Positions 41,578 to 54,689 of a stretch of 64,000 nucleotides of DNA are shown piece after piece. The stretch lies in assembly GCA_012295275.1 (NCBI GenBank), contig CM022678.1:19322640-19386639 (forward strand). Reading direction: 5' to 3'. How positions within the stretch are numbered: position 1 is the stretch's first letter; each line of letters starts with the position of its first letter. This DNA is from Chrysomallon squamiferum. Taxonomy: Eukaryota > Mollusca > Gastropoda > Neomphalida > Peltospiridae. The notes under the pieces are model-generated. The model was not told the DNA's origin and ran no database searches. It saw only the letters and a program-made list of their open reading frames with translations. Both the position numbers and the translations under genes were made by a program.

Positions 41578-43855
41578 CAGTAAACATAACATTTTCTGAT
41601 TACTTCTCATTAATTTAAAAAAAGAAAACAAAAGAAAAACAAAAATGAAAAATTTACACTACATATTTTAAGGAACGGATTCTTTTCGATCCGTATTTCT
41701 TCACCAAATTCGAATTACTTACATTTTATTTTTTAGCTACAGATGAGGACATTTCCTTCGAAAAGAGATTGGAATCGTTTCCTCACTCCTTTCATCTTAC
41801 AGATCTCATGTTCTGCTCAAAACAGCTTAGAGAAAATTACTTGAAAAGTTTCAAGGAAAACCGAAAGAAGAGAAATCGGGTGACAAGGAAGAATATGAAA
41901 ATGAAAAGATAAGTTACAATCGCACCAACAATTTTGTCTCCTTCCTGCTGTTTGTGCTAGGAGATCGAGAGAAGGCAATCGAGATAAATTTGGAAGTCTG
42001 TCGTCGAGACCCTACTAACATTGTAGCTCGTGCAAACCGTGTGCGTTTTCTGTTAAAACAGGATAAGCGTTCTGCTGAATCAGAATTAATCGAACTGGAA
42101 AACCTGAAAGGAGACTTTGACAGAATGCGTGCTGTAGCTGAAGCTGAACTTGCTTATTGCTACTCTGAACTAACACCAGCTTCTTATCCAAAGGCTCTGA
42201 AACTGTACAGAAAATTAAATGAGAATTATACTGAAGAATACGAGTGGAAATTTGTTGAGGGTCTAACTCTTAGACGAATTCTGTCCCCTCAAAGCTATTC
42301 AATTCAGTCAGGTATCGATGTGGTAGAATACGCTGTTAGATGCTATGAGCTGCTAGACGAAGTCGTCAGGAAGGGACCTGAACCTCTGAATGCGATGGCG
42401 TACGCAGAGCTTTTGGAATTAGCCAATCGGCTTGAATCAAAAACAACACCATTCGAAGAGGAAAATGTTGTGGAAAGAATTAAGGAACAAACAAATCTGC
42501 TTTCGTGTGAGAAATATTTCCAGACAGCTCTTCAATTAGACAACAACAGCAGTTTCGTACTGAAAAGGTGTGGCAAATATTTACTAAATGAAAATCAACT
42601 GGATGAGGCTGAGACAATGTTAGAACAGTCAGTCAGTCGTAATCCGACAGGAAAAGATTTCCATCACCTGGGAAAGGTTCTGCTGAAAAAAGCGATAAAA
42701 CAAAACAACAGCGAAACACTTGAGCGTGCGATTGAAAATCTAAAACAGGCCGTTGAAATGTCACACGGGGAAAATTACCCTGCAGCGCTTGACTTGGCTT
42801 CTGCTTACCTGAGAAAAAACAGCTTCGAAGATGCCGAAAAGGTCTTAAAAGATATCATAGAAAGAGCTGAAAGTGATACCAATCCGTTCTGTTATATTAA
42901 TGCTTTGAAAATGAAGAGTAGTATCTGTTGTCAGAATAATTGGAGACTGAGGGAAGAGGAATTAAACTACAAAATTCTTGCTATAGAAGCTTCTGCCTCA
43001 GAAGTGCTTTACAAATATCACACTCATTTTAGAACGGTGACAGATTTGCTGAACCAAACGGATGGTCCACGTGGGGTAAATATACCGTGGCAAGTTAAAA
43101 ATGTCTACTGTATGATAAGTGAATTCGCCCGATCTCTTCCGATTTATGAGAAGATTCAGAACCGAAATCTGGGATCACAAGACTGGATTGGAGTTACTGA
43201 GGAATATCTCAACCAACGAAAATACGAAAATGCCAGACTGTGTGTAAGTCTGCTGATGGGTACGCAAGAAGCTGATTATATTCCGTTTCCTCTCGTCAGT
43301 CGAATTTATCTGAAAACAGCAGAGCACATGTTATCAAGAGGCATGTCACCGAGTAAAGTTTCGCCATGTTTCAGAAGGGTGTTTACGTTCTACTACAAAA
43401 CGAAGAAAGAAGATGAAATAAATGGTGCTGATATCATGATTATCCATGATAAAGACGACTGTAATTCGTCTCAGATTTCAAAGAAGGTTCAGAAAATTCT
43501 GGAAAACTATACAGGTCTGAAAGTCACGAGGAATGATGAACTTGCCTTTGAAGGAATGGATGATATCTCTTTTTACAAACGACTGATGCCTCTTATTCGA
43601 TGCGTTGTTGTAGTTGTTAGTTCCGACACCCCAAACACACACTGGAAACAGGTAATTGATTTGGCAATAGCAACTGCTACGAAGAAGGAGAAGATGATGA
43701 TTGTATGCTTGAAATCAGGAGAGACTCACCAAGTCACTGAACTGAATGATTTCAAAACAGGAAAAACTCCATCAGACGATGCAGACGACAAAGCTGCAGT
43801 GGACTGGCTGCTGGAAATTTTTCCTCTTCTTGTTAATGCTGACGGCAATTTGTAA
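41289..43855 (+). CDS. TT5: TPR-TIR protein, one 1-nt frameshift near the start
   Basis: Exon 1 is 41289-41352 (MAAKTEQSTTSLEKDFGRIKI), acceptor AG ending 41284, donor GTGAGA at 41353. Exon 2 starts at 41737 after TTTTTTAG and continues A-T-D-E-D-I-S-F-E-K-R-L. At 41833-41836 the sequence has AGAAAATTAC where TT4 has AGAAAAATTAC; losing one A shifts the frame and gives TAA at 41910-41912, after about 79 residues. Downstream the frame is open for 633 codons through all TPR helices and the full TIR-like domain to LVNADGNL at 43855. As this is the only lesion and it is in an A-run, it may be an assembly error, an allele, or a very recent inactivation. Same family and organisation as TT6. A (GA)n tract lies in intron 1. 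Confidence 0.75.
41516..41576 (+). repeat. (GA)n in TT5 intron 1
   Basis: About 60 bp of GA at the same intron position as in TT2 and TT6. Confidence 0.95.
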
Positions 43856-43932
43856 ATTTGAAGATTTACAAATCTTAACAATAATTTGAATTGAACTGTA
43901 TGGATTGTTCAACTTTATTAATCGAAATAATT

Positions 43933-43988
<56 letters not shown>

Positions 43989-45424
43989 CACATGAAGATT
44001 AACAAGAACAACAATTATGCTAATAATTATATTAATATTCGGATTCCTTCTCGAAAATGCTTGAACTGGAAATGTTTTTGATTACTGATTTTTTTTAGTT
44101 TTAAGAACATGAAACATAGGTAGGAAAATACGATGCCTTTTAAAAGTCTAAATCCTTATATAGATGTCCTACAGACATATATAGCTTAACATTTTTATCT
44201 ACGTATACAGGTTGTACAGACGATCTAGTTATATTAATATATTTTTCAATAACTTTATGGTTGAAATGAAATTTGTGAAATCTAAAGTATGATATAAGTA
44301 TCATGGTTTATTTGTAATATAATATAATATAATATAATATAATATAATATAATATAATATAATATAATATAATATAATATAATTTAATTTAATATAAGTG
44401 TTTGTGTGTCTAACTGTCGATATCTATATACAAAGTAATTATGCTTGAATAAAATGCTGATTTAGAGAATCCTTTTCTGGTATTATTGTTTTGTGTGTAA
44501 TAGTGCCTCCAGGTTAGCGAATTATGTTAATGATAAAATCTTTGTATATGAAAAGAACGGCAACAAGAACAATAAAATGTAAGACAATTAATATCATTAT
44601 ATCATTGACATGAACAAAGGAAGAATAATAAGGTGAAAATGAAATTAATTTAAATTTGAATTTTTATTTTTCATATTTAAATTTGGTTCTAATTCAAAAA
44701 TATTGAAACAGTATGGACTACTAAAATACTATTAATACTACTTCTACTACTACAACAACAACAACAACTACTACTACTACTACTACAATTAGTTATACTG
44801 TCACTACTGTTCCTAATCAACAATAATAAAATATATTATTAAAATTAATAAAACTTAAGAAAAAAATAAGAATATAAATAGAAACATTTGTTTATTACTA
44901 TAATTGTTATTATTTTATTATTTAATGTGTTTACATTTAAGATGAGGATGGAGCTGATTTCGCTGAATAGTGTCTGATTCAGAGGCTATGCTAAACATGC
45001 TAAACACTACACAGCTTTGATTCCTCAAAATAATACAAAAAGAAAGAAAAAATCTACTAACAAATATTTCTTATATCTTTTGGGTCTGTTTACTCGCTAT
45101 GTTTATTGCAGATTTCAGTGACCTAATTTCATACACCTCTTTCTGTTTCTGTGCTGTTATATATCGGCTCATTAGTTCGCAATGTTTACTTCACGTAACC
45201 TTATAAATGTAAAGAAGGGTACAGAGCTGTTTGCAATACGTAGTTAAAAACTAGAGACATTTCATTTATTTATTTGTTTATTGTTCTTTTATGTGACTGA
45301 AAAAATATCATTTTCTTCTTCTTCTTCTTCTTATTATTATTATTAGTTGAAACCATATCTCTGGAAACGAAAAGAATATAAAATAATAATGATAATAATA
45401 CTAATACTAATAATAATAATGATA

Positions 45425-45504
<80 letters not shown>

Positions 45505-45540
45505 AAGAAGAAAACTAATGAACACTTCCATCTATCAGGT
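43856..45540 (+). other. TT5 3' flank with poly(A) signal
   Basis: No gene. AAT array at 43933-43988, a (TAATA)n pentanucleotide run at about 44317-44395, AATAAA at 44448-44453 in the conserved context, ACT/ACA triplets near 44735-44785, then a segment like 28790-29120, and CTT/AAT/AAG arrays at 45315-45512 with TTGAAACCATATCTCTGGAA at 45347, the same phrase found before arrays at 29240 and 29994. Confidence 0.5.
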
Positions 45541-45719
45541 TAATTGGTGGAACCATGCTAGACTGTTTCCACTCTTTGTTATGAATTGCAGTGTTAGAAT
45601 ATCTGTATTTTTTTAAATCCTGTATTATTAAATGGTTGTTAGTTTCGTATTTTGTTCTTTATTTTTATAAATCCTTATTATTAGTTATCTATCAATCTGT
45701 CTCGCTGTAGTTTTCTTTT

Positions 45720-47030
45720 CAAAGTTTTATTTCAAGTTTACAGTTTTGTCAGACCAGCTTTATCAAGCAGCAGCAGCAACAAATGGGTCTGTGTATCTGT
45801 GTATAGTAGTATTTCGAAATAACACTTCCCTTTGATTATTTTGGTATTCATTCATTTATAGCAGTTTCGTCATGCACACAGTTATTTCAAATATTTCATG
45901 ACACAGTCTTGTAACGTAGACTGTGTACGTGTCATCAAAACATAAAATGTGGTCAGTTCAAACGTTTACTTCCTGGGGACTGAACGTCGGCTCAATAGCA
46001 GTGGGAGATATACAAACAGAATTCGTACAATAAACAATAAAATCAGAACAAAATAAAAATGAAAATAATAAGGAAAGTAAAAATATCAAAAGGAACATTA
46101 CAAAATATAAAATTATAAACAATTCAGTGATAACCAGCTATTATTATTTGAGTAGCTAATAATAAATTTAGTGACGGAATAAGAGCGCCCTTTGATACAA
46201 CACTAGCACTAGTCGGTTAGTTCGCCAATCCACGATCAAAGAAAGGGCGAATAAGTTCAAGTAATACACATAAAAGTACGTAAACCAGATTACATTACAC
46301 ACGTTCGCAACGGGAAAAGTGGCCACGTCTGTAACCTGTCTAGTTCAAGCTGTTCACATATATTAAAAACAGAAACAAATAAATAAATTATCTCATATAA
46401 CAATAAATAAATGACCGGTATTAACTGAAATGAATAAACAGTACGTTTAGAAGTATCTTTCAGCATTTAGCTCAGAAATAATTATTTCGAAGGTTAATAT
46501 TGAAGATTTACAGAATTGCAATCGTTAACTTTTAGTATTAAAAGAAATACTGTGTGACATGAATAGTTATATATCGATATCAAAGCATCTAGTTAACATA
46601 ATCGTTTGTGTCAGGTGAGAATAATAGCGTCATGGTAAACTACCTAACAATGAGAGATCACGTGACTAACATAATGCAGCAGTCTGTTCTGTTTTCAGGT
46701 CAGCTCGACATGTCGATAATAAAAATAATTCCAAAAGGACGACTGGTGTGCCTAAGTAAAAATAAAAGATGGTGTTACATAAGTAAAGGCAGATAAAATA
46801 AAAATAAATTATGAAGTTCTTATTATGAAGCATGTTGGAATTCACAAATTGAAAATATTTAGGATGTCAAACCCGCCTGAGAAATACTGGCAAATAAATA
46901 AAGATGTACATTGTACGTGCATACTTCAACGTGTGAAGGCTGATTTTTGTTTTGTTTTCGAATTTAACTTCAGAGAGAGTCAGTTCAACATTTACACGTA
47001 CCCGGACCTAAACTTAAAGTCTTGAAAGCC
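45720..47030. repeat. Old duplicated block, copy 2 of 3
   Basis: Collinear with 10960-12240 (GGGGACTGAAC, ATGGTAAACTACCTAACA, GATCACGTGA, GAATTTAACTTCAGAGAGAG). Small open frames at 46608-46796 and 46825-47025 are not kept in the other copies and show no domain, so I do not call genes. Confidence 0.6.
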
Positions 47031-47400
47031 ATGTTTGGACATATCATATTTCTAAATAATAATGATCATACATAATAAGGACATGCAGTGATTACTGTGT
47101 TTCTATTCTTGCATATAATAACATGACAATTTTAGAAAACATTCGTTATACAGGCTATATTATTATTATTACTATTGCTACTACTACTACTACTACTATT
47201 ATTATTATTATTATTATTATTATTGTTATTATTATTGTTATTGTTGTTATTGTTATTGTTGTTGTTGTTGTTGTTGTTATTGTTAGCCGCGACAAGCTTC
47301 CGTGCAACTGACAAATTGAAGCGAATCCGGAAAACGAAACCACTTCATGCACAGAGACTGGTGCACCTTTAGTTTGACCTCAGTAAAAAAAAATCTAACA
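47031..47400 (-). repeat. Shared intergenic block with retroposon-like element (copy 4 of 4)
   Basis: ATAATAAGGACATGCAGTGA, triplet array 47159-47283 (ACT/ATT/GTT), then TTGAAGCGAATCCGG ... GTGCACCTTTAGTTTGACC. Same order as the other three copies. Confidence 0.4.
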
Positions 47401-47792
47401 GTTTATTTAAATATACACTAATAATCAAAGTTTATGCTATTTTTTTCTATCTGCACAAAAATTAATGTATTGATATATAGTAGTATTATAATAGTTTATA
47501 ATAATAATAATAATAACAACAACTATGTTCTGGTGTGCACGTGTACATAATAAGGGGTTATAGTCATGAATGTGTTTATACTGTTTTCACGTAAGAAGGT
47601 CATGAAGTGTAATACACGAATACACAAGAAGAAAATAGTAACATGGAAGATCTCTGGGCTTGATAACGTATGAAGCAAATCGATACAGTAAAGCTTTGTG
47701 ATCAAAAATGTTTTTATATTGTTGTCACGCAACAAGGCTATTATATTACCTTGTCAGGTAACTTCCTTTATATAGTTTAACTAGTTTTTGTT
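47401..47792. other. Intergenic repeat unit
   Basis: No gene. Closely matches 51660-51900 and more loosely 3960-4220 (GTGTACATAATAAGGGGTTAT). Confidence 0.5.
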
Positions 47793-47910
47793 GAGTTTCA
47801 AAAAGTATAGTAAACACCTGATATATATAAAACTGAAAAGGTAAAGCTATCCCTGTTGTTGACTGTTCGTTTGAGAGTAAGGAACAACCAACGAGAACGT
47901 GTAAGTTTTA
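47793..47910 (+). promoter_or_regulatory. L12: TATA plus leader-exon module, class B
   Basis: TATATAAA at 47824-47831, AAGGTAAAGCTATCCCTG, TTGACTGTTCGTTTGAGAG, AACCAACGAGAACGT and donor GTAAGTTTT from 47901 (77 bp). Confidence 0.45.
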
Positions 47911-48494
47911 TTATTACGATCAGATACTGAATATTAAGGTAATATGTTATTCATTACTCATTCATTATATATTCAAGATATAACTACCAGGAAATGTAAT
48001 GTACAAATACACAAGAAGCAAGATTTATAGAAGCCTGAGTGAAAAATCTTCTTCTAATTATTATTACTTTTGTGTTGTTTTTTTGGGTCAGTTCGATGAT
48101 TATTCTCTGAAAGAGAAACTATAGGGCTATGACTCCTCAAAATAATATAAAAAGAAAAACAATTCCTACTAAAAACTGTTTAGTAAATACTTCTTACATC
48201 TCCCGGGTCTCTTTACTGGCTACATTTCTTGTACATTTCAAAGACCTAATCTTTCACACCCATTTCTGTTTCTGTAGTCTTATATACAGGCTGATATTTC
48301 GTATTAAATTTCTAAATAATTATTCAGTGTCTAGTTACACAATCGAAATAAATTCGCTGACGAACGTAAACCTCATTCTTGTTTCCATAAATTACTTATT
48401 CGTGTTTCAGTTTGTTCGATCACGTTTACTAAATAACTAAATTTCAAGTTAGGATAAAAAATAGATCATATTCACGAATTTTATTTAGTTTTAT

Positions 48495-48568
48495 TTTCTG
48501 CAGATTACAACCCTGCGAAAGGAAAAAAAAAATAATAATTTCTTTCGCAGGTTTGTAATCTGCAGAAA
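48495..48568. repeat. 27-bp inverted repeat (hairpin)
   Basis: Arm 48495-48521 (TTTCTGCAGATTACAACCCT ...) and arm 48542-48568 are reverse complements at 26 of 27 positions, separated by a 20-nt A/T-rich loop. The arm sequence is the ordinary intergenic-unit phrase that elsewhere precedes AAT arrays, so one arm looks like an inverted copy. Confidence 0.85.
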
Positions 48569-48740
48569 GATAGAAATTATTATTATTAGTATTATAATTA
48601 TAGTTATTATAACAATACTAATGCCCGATCAACAATTTTCTCTAGCATTCAAAATGTTTTCTTTAGTATTTAAACCTAAACAGAATAATACAGTATTAGA
48701 ACACTTTTTTACATAATTTTTACAACAATCATATCGCAAT

Positions 48741-48843
48741 TCGTGGAATTCAGAAAGGAATGTAGAAAGAATTCGTTTCTATAAGACTATAGTTTCCGAG
48801 TAAGGAACATCCAGAGAGAACGTGTAAGTTTGATTTAAAATGT
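48741..48843 (+). promoter_or_regulatory. L13: leader-exon module, class A
   Basis: TTCAGAAAGGAATGTAGAAAG, TCTATAAG at 48778-48785, TTTCCGAGTAAGGAACATCC, GAGAGAACGT and donor GTAAGTTTG from 48834. Confidence 0.4.
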
Positions 48844-49479
48844 GTTATTTCGATCATATACTTTACCTTTAACTAATAGTTTATTCATTACTTGTCCTTT
48901 AAATCATAACTATGAGTCACGAATAGTTAAATGATATCAGTTATAACTACAACTAAATGCAATATACTAATACCCAAGATATAAAACACAACAACAAAAA
49001 AAATTAAATTAAATAAAAACAAATAATAATAAAAAAATAAATAAATCAATCAATTAAAAAAAAAAAAAAAAACTTACCTCACAAACAGTAAGAACGGGTA
49101 AAACGATGGGAATTTTTTTTTCTAACCAGTAAAGTTTTGATAGCCTCATAAAAATTAGTATTATATAAAGGTCAAACAAAAACTGGCCTTTTTATCTTTA
49201 CTGTTTCTTTTTGTTTTAATTTTTTTTTTTTTTTTAAATTGATATATTATTTAAATAAAAATTTTCATGTAGGTCATTTTTATTATAATTCTCTTGCGAA
49301 AACAGTACACAGCTGTGATTTCTCAAATCAATATATATAGAGAAACAAAACAATGACACTACAAACGTTTTCATAAATATTTCTCACATCCTTACCGGTC
49401 TCTTCACTCGCTATAGCTCTTCATATTTCAATGACCTAGTTTCACACACCCGTTTGTGCTTCTGTATTGTTATATTTTG

Positions 49480-49514
<35 letters not shown>

Positions 49515-50010
49515 TATTATTATTATTAATATTGTTATTATTATTATTATTTGCTGTAAACAGTTTTCACACACTAGACATGGCAGTTCTCGATGTTTTC
49601 ATTGATGCCAATATTTATCGTATTTCTCAAATTTCACGAGAATTAGTCACGTGTGTTTGACTTTGTTTAATCACGTTCGCGAAAATTAATAGTGAAATTA
49701 TACACAAAACAAATATATAAATTTAGCATTAAATTTTGTATTTGACATCACATTTCTAAATATGTTCATTCATCAAGTATCTAGTTACACAAACCACATA
49801 AATTCGCTGAACGAACGTAAACCTTATCTTCTACTTCCTCGACATTTCTAATGCGTAGATTCAGTTTGTTTAATCACGTTTACTAAATAAATAAATTTAG
49901 TGGAAAATACTGTTAGCATTAAAACAAAATCTTATGAACATTATTATTATTAATATTATTACTATTACTACTACTACTACTACTACTACTACGACTACTA
50001 CTACTACTAC

Positions 50011-50050
<40 letters not shown>

Positions 50051-50520
50051 GTTGATGTTGTCGTTGTTGTTGTAGTTATTATTTGCTGCAAACTGTTTCA
50101 TACAGCAGACATGGTTTTTCTCGATAGGTTAGTTGGTCCGAATATTTAGCATATTGCTCGAATTTCATGAGAATTAGTCACGTTTTCGTTGACTTTTTAA
50201 AATCATATTCACGAAAATTAACAGCTAAACTAGTCAGAAAATAAATGTATCAAGTTTGCTTAAAATCTGGTATTTCACCTTTCTAAATGCTTTCATCAAC
50301 CAGTATCTAGTTACGCAAACAAGATATTGGCTGAACGAACGCATACCTTGTTCTTCTATTACTGATGTTCAATCACGTTTACTAAATAACTAAATTTCAG
50401 GTTATGATTTAGAAGTACAGGTTATTCACTAATTTTATTTAGTTTCATTTCTCTACAGATTACAAGCCTGGGAAAAAACCCAGAAAAAAACCCAGATACT
50501 ACTACTACTACTACTACTAT

Positions 50521-50561
<41 letters not shown>

Positions 50562-51068
50562 ATAATAATAATAATAATAATAATAACACCAATAACCATA
50601 ATAATGCCTTGTGAACTGTTTTCTCTGGCATTCCAAATAATTATTCCGATTACATACTTTATCTTTTACAAAAATCTTATTCATTACTTATTAATTTATA
50701 ATTCCATTAAGTGATAACTTTGATTCACGAAGAGTTATCTGATATTTAAGATATAACTACATTTAAGTGCAGTATACAAATTCCCATAAAGCAAATAACA
50801 CAACAAATTAAGTAAACATTCAGCTTAGCTCAGAAAAGGTAAGAACAAGTAAATCGATGGAAAACTTTTTGGAACCAGTAAAATTGTGATGGGGCTGAAA
50901 AAATGTTATGTTTATGTAAAGGTAACATAAAAATTACCGTTTTTATTTTCATTTTACTATTTGATTTTATTTATTTATTTATTTATTTATTTATATATTT
51001 ATTAATATTATTATCATTATTATGGCTAGTATTGTTATTATTAATTATGTTATTATTCGTATTGCTAC

Positions 51069-51109
<41 letters not shown>

Positions 51110-51918
51110 GTTGCTGTAAACAGTTTTCACACACTAGACGTTGCAGTTCTTGATGTTTTCATTGATCCGAATATTTATCGTATTTCTCCAATTTCGCGAG
51201 AATTAGTCACGTGTGCTTTGATTTTGTTTAATCACGTTCCCGAAAAGTAATACGAAATTACACAGAAAACAGATATATAAATTTAGCAGTAAATTTGTAT
51301 TTGACATCCACTTTAAAAATATGTTCATTCATCCAGTATCTAGTTACACAAGTCACATAAATTCGCTGAACGAACGTAAACCTTAACTTCTACTTCTACG
51401 AAATTACTAACGCGTAGTTTCATTTTGTTTAATCACGTTTACTAAAAAAAAAAATGTTTTTAGTGGAAATTATTATTAACATAAAAATTACCGTTTTTAT
51501 TTTCATTTTACAATTTTTTACATTTTTAATTTATTTATTATTATTATTATTATCATTATTATTATTATTGCTAGTATTGTTATTATTAATATTGTTATTA
51601 TTAGTATTGCTACTATTGTTATTAATATTAATATTAATATTATTATTATTATTGTTGTTGTTATTTGACTGTGTTCTAGCGTGCACGTGTACGTAATAAG
51701 GGGTTATAGTCGTGAATGTGTTTATCCTGTTGCCACACAAGAAGGTCATGATGTGTAATATACAAATACACAAGAAGAAAATACTAAAAAGGAAGATCTC
51801 TGGGCTTTGTGGTCATGAATGTGTTTATATTGTTGTCACGCAACAAGGTTATTACGCTACCTTATCAGATAACTTCCTTTATATACTTTAGCTAGTTTTA
51901 TGTTACCTATTTTTGCAG
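48844..51918. other. Intergenic repeat units
   Basis: No gene. Three further copies of the triplet-array segment followed by TTGCTG(T/C)AAAC...CACACTAGACAT occur at 49480-49600, 50035-50130 and 51065-51160; other arrays lie at 49938-50075, 50497-50585 and 51536-51665. The copies at 49550-49860 and 51110-51440 are close relatives. Confidence 0.5.
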
Positions 51919-52033
51919 TTTCAATAAGTAAAGTAGACACCTGATATATATAAAACTGAAGAGGTAAAGCTAACCCAGTTGTTGACTGTACGTTTGAAAG
52001 TAAGGAACATCCAGCGAGAGCGTGTAAGTTTGA
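51919..52033 (+). promoter_or_regulatory. L14: TATA plus leader-exon module, class B
   Basis: TTTCAATAAGTAAAGTAGACAC, TATATAAA at 51947-51954, GAGGTAAAGCTAACCCAG, TTGACTGTACGTTTGAAAG, AGGAACATCCAGCGAGAGCGT and donor GTAAGTTTG from 52024 (77 bp). It is the last well-kept module before TT6, about 6.1 kb upstream. Confidence 0.45.
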
Positions 52034-52356
52034 TTTAAATTTTGTTATTACGATCAGATACTGGATATTAAGGTTATATTTTATTCATTACTTGTGAATT
52101 AAAATATAAAATTCATTCATTATATATTCAAGTTATAACTACCAGGAAATGTAATGTACAAATACACAAGAAGCAAATAACACAAACTTCATCTTAGTTC
52201 GGAAAAGACAAGTTCACATAAATTGATGCGAAGGTTTTCTGAAACCAATAGGATTTTGATAGCCTAATAAAAGTTAAGATTTATAGAACCGTGAGGGAAA
52301 TATTATTATTATTATTATTATTTGTATGATTATTATTATTATTATTATTATTATTA

Positions 52357-52431
<75 letters not shown>

Positions 52432-54260
52432 CTGGTGGTATATATATTTTTTCACTTTTAAAATCAAAACGCAGGTCATTTTTGAAACAAACACAATACA
52501 GCTGTAACTCCTCAAAATAATATAAAAAGAAAAACAAATCCTACTAAAAGCTGTTTAGTAAATACTTATTATCTCTCCCGGGTCACTTTTCTGGCTATAT
52601 TTCATGTATATTTCAATGGACTAATTTCGCACACACGTTTTTGTTCCTGCAGTGTTTTATGTCGCTTATAGGTGCGATATTTTTGATTCATATAGGCTGA
52701 TAGAAGTGATTAACATGTAGAATTGTTGATCCTAGTGTTTTTGGATAACAAAATCGAAATATGAGTTGTGTATAGGTTAGGTTTACTTCAAGCGAGGGAA
52801 ACATGTTTTTTTGTTTTTTTGTTTTTTGTTTACATAGTCACAGAGTTCAGAAAGTAGACATGATATTTCTAAACGTGTTCGTTGATCCGAATACCTGAAC
52901 ATAGCTTATTTTCCTACCTCCACGAAAATTAGTCAGGTGTCCTGTGACTTTGTGTGATCACGTTCGCGAAAATTAATAGATATATCACATTTCTAAATAC
53001 GTTCATTCATCCAGTTGAAGGAATGTAAACTTTGAAACAAGATCTCGTAAATTGACGGAAAACTTGTTTATTTTTTATTTTTTAACAATGGGAAAAGAAA
53101 AGAAATAAATTAACTAATAGTTTAGTCATTACTTGTCCATTAAATCGTATCTGTGATTCACGAATAGTTAACTGATATATAAGTTATAACTACAAGGAAG
53201 TGTAACCTACAAATACACAAGCAGCAAATAACACAACAGAGTAACTAAAAATTAGATTAGACAGGAACTGTTCGAGCACATAAATCGATGGGAAGGTTTT
53301 TGTAAGCAGTAAGATTTTGATGGCGTAATAAAAGATTAGTATTTCTTTTCTTAATTATTATTTTATTTTTAGCATTATTAAATTTAATATTTAGAAGCAG
53401 GTCATTTCATTGATTATTCTTTGACCCAACCTATGAAGCTGTGATTCCTCAAATTAGTACTAGCTGTATTTCTTGCATATTTCAATGACCTGATTCCAAA
53501 CACTCGTTTCTGTTTCTGTGTTGTTATATTTCAGCTGATAGTTGTGACAATGATAACACCGAGATTTTTTTTGTTTTAGTTATTTCATTTTTGTATTATT
53601 AAATTTGAATGTGGAAGCAGGTCATTTGTTTCATTGTTCTCAGCCCCAAACATTAGACATGTGTAATTTCTGTAAGTTGTAGAAGAAAACATAATTCTAA
53701 TAGAAACTGCTTTATAAATATTTTTCACATATACCGGGTCTCTCTTCTCGCTCTATTTCTTGCATGTTTCAATGACTTAACTTGACACACACGTTTTTGT
53801 TTGTGTGTTTTTATGTATCGGCTGACAGCAGTCATACTTCTAACTTATGTACGCTGATAAAAATAAACAAGAATGTGAAACGTGTGTGATTCCTCAAATT
53901 CCTAATGTTATTAGATAAAAGAGTCGAAATATTTGTTTTTTTATGCGGTAGGTCTTATTTTATGTTAACGAGACTAAAAGGAACTGTAACGCAAGAAAAA
54001 ATGTATACAAAGCGATTTCACTCTGTAGACACGATACTTCTAAATATGTTCACTGATTCGCATGTTTACTCTGTTTCTCTAATTTCACGAAGATTATTCA
54101 CTTTCTTTAATCACGTTCATGGAAATTAACAGCTAAATTACGTAGAAAGTAAATAGGTAAAAATGGCATTAAAATATGTACTTTTATAAATGAATTCATT
54201 AAAATCTCCATCTACTCAAACAACCAGAACAAAATTCGCTATAGTATAGTTTATTTCCCA
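52034..54260. other. Intergenic repeat units
   Basis: No gene. (ATT)n then (AGT)n array at 52300-52431, followed by intergenic-unit copies; 52980-53300 matches 4700-4990. Confidence 0.5.
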
Positions 54261-54670
54261 TAACACCAACCATAAACTTGAAACATTTCACAATCCAACC
54301 AAATGGGAGACAGAATTAGCGTATTCTGTTGGAGTTATCTGTCCTGTCATGAGGAGCATTTGCTGTTGGCGTATGTCAGAGTCGAGTTGCTGGTATTTCC
54401 TACGTTTATGTTATCCTGTGTGTAGAGGGTAGGCGGACGGTCTTTCTGGCAACATCGCCTTGTGAACACTTCCGTTATATCGGCGATTTTTTATTCTAAA
54501 ATTTACAGCCGAAGTAAATCAAATTGTCACCACCCTGAGAATTTGCCAGTCTGTATGATTTGTGTTTTGTTCGGCGGGTGCATACCGACGCTGAACAATC
54601 ATAGGTCACGTGTACAGAGATGTGTACATGTATTACAAGTAAGCTGCAACATATTTAAAAACAGGTTTTG
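54261..54670. other. Unmatched, less AT-rich stretch
   Basis: About 400 bp with visibly higher GC and no triplet arrays (for example CATGAGGAGCATTTGCTG, GGTAGGCGGACGG, TTCGGCGGGTGCATACCGAC). I found no second copy in the window. Small open frames exist, such as 54462-54671, without a recognisable domain. It may be a fragment of a transposon or of a different gene. Confidence 0.4.
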
Positions 54671-54689
54671 ACACTGACTACAGCGACTG

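Noticed and set aside
46608-47025. Two small open frames of 62 and 66 residues
   Set aside because: They are not preserved in the homologous block at 10960-12240 and show no domain or splice context.
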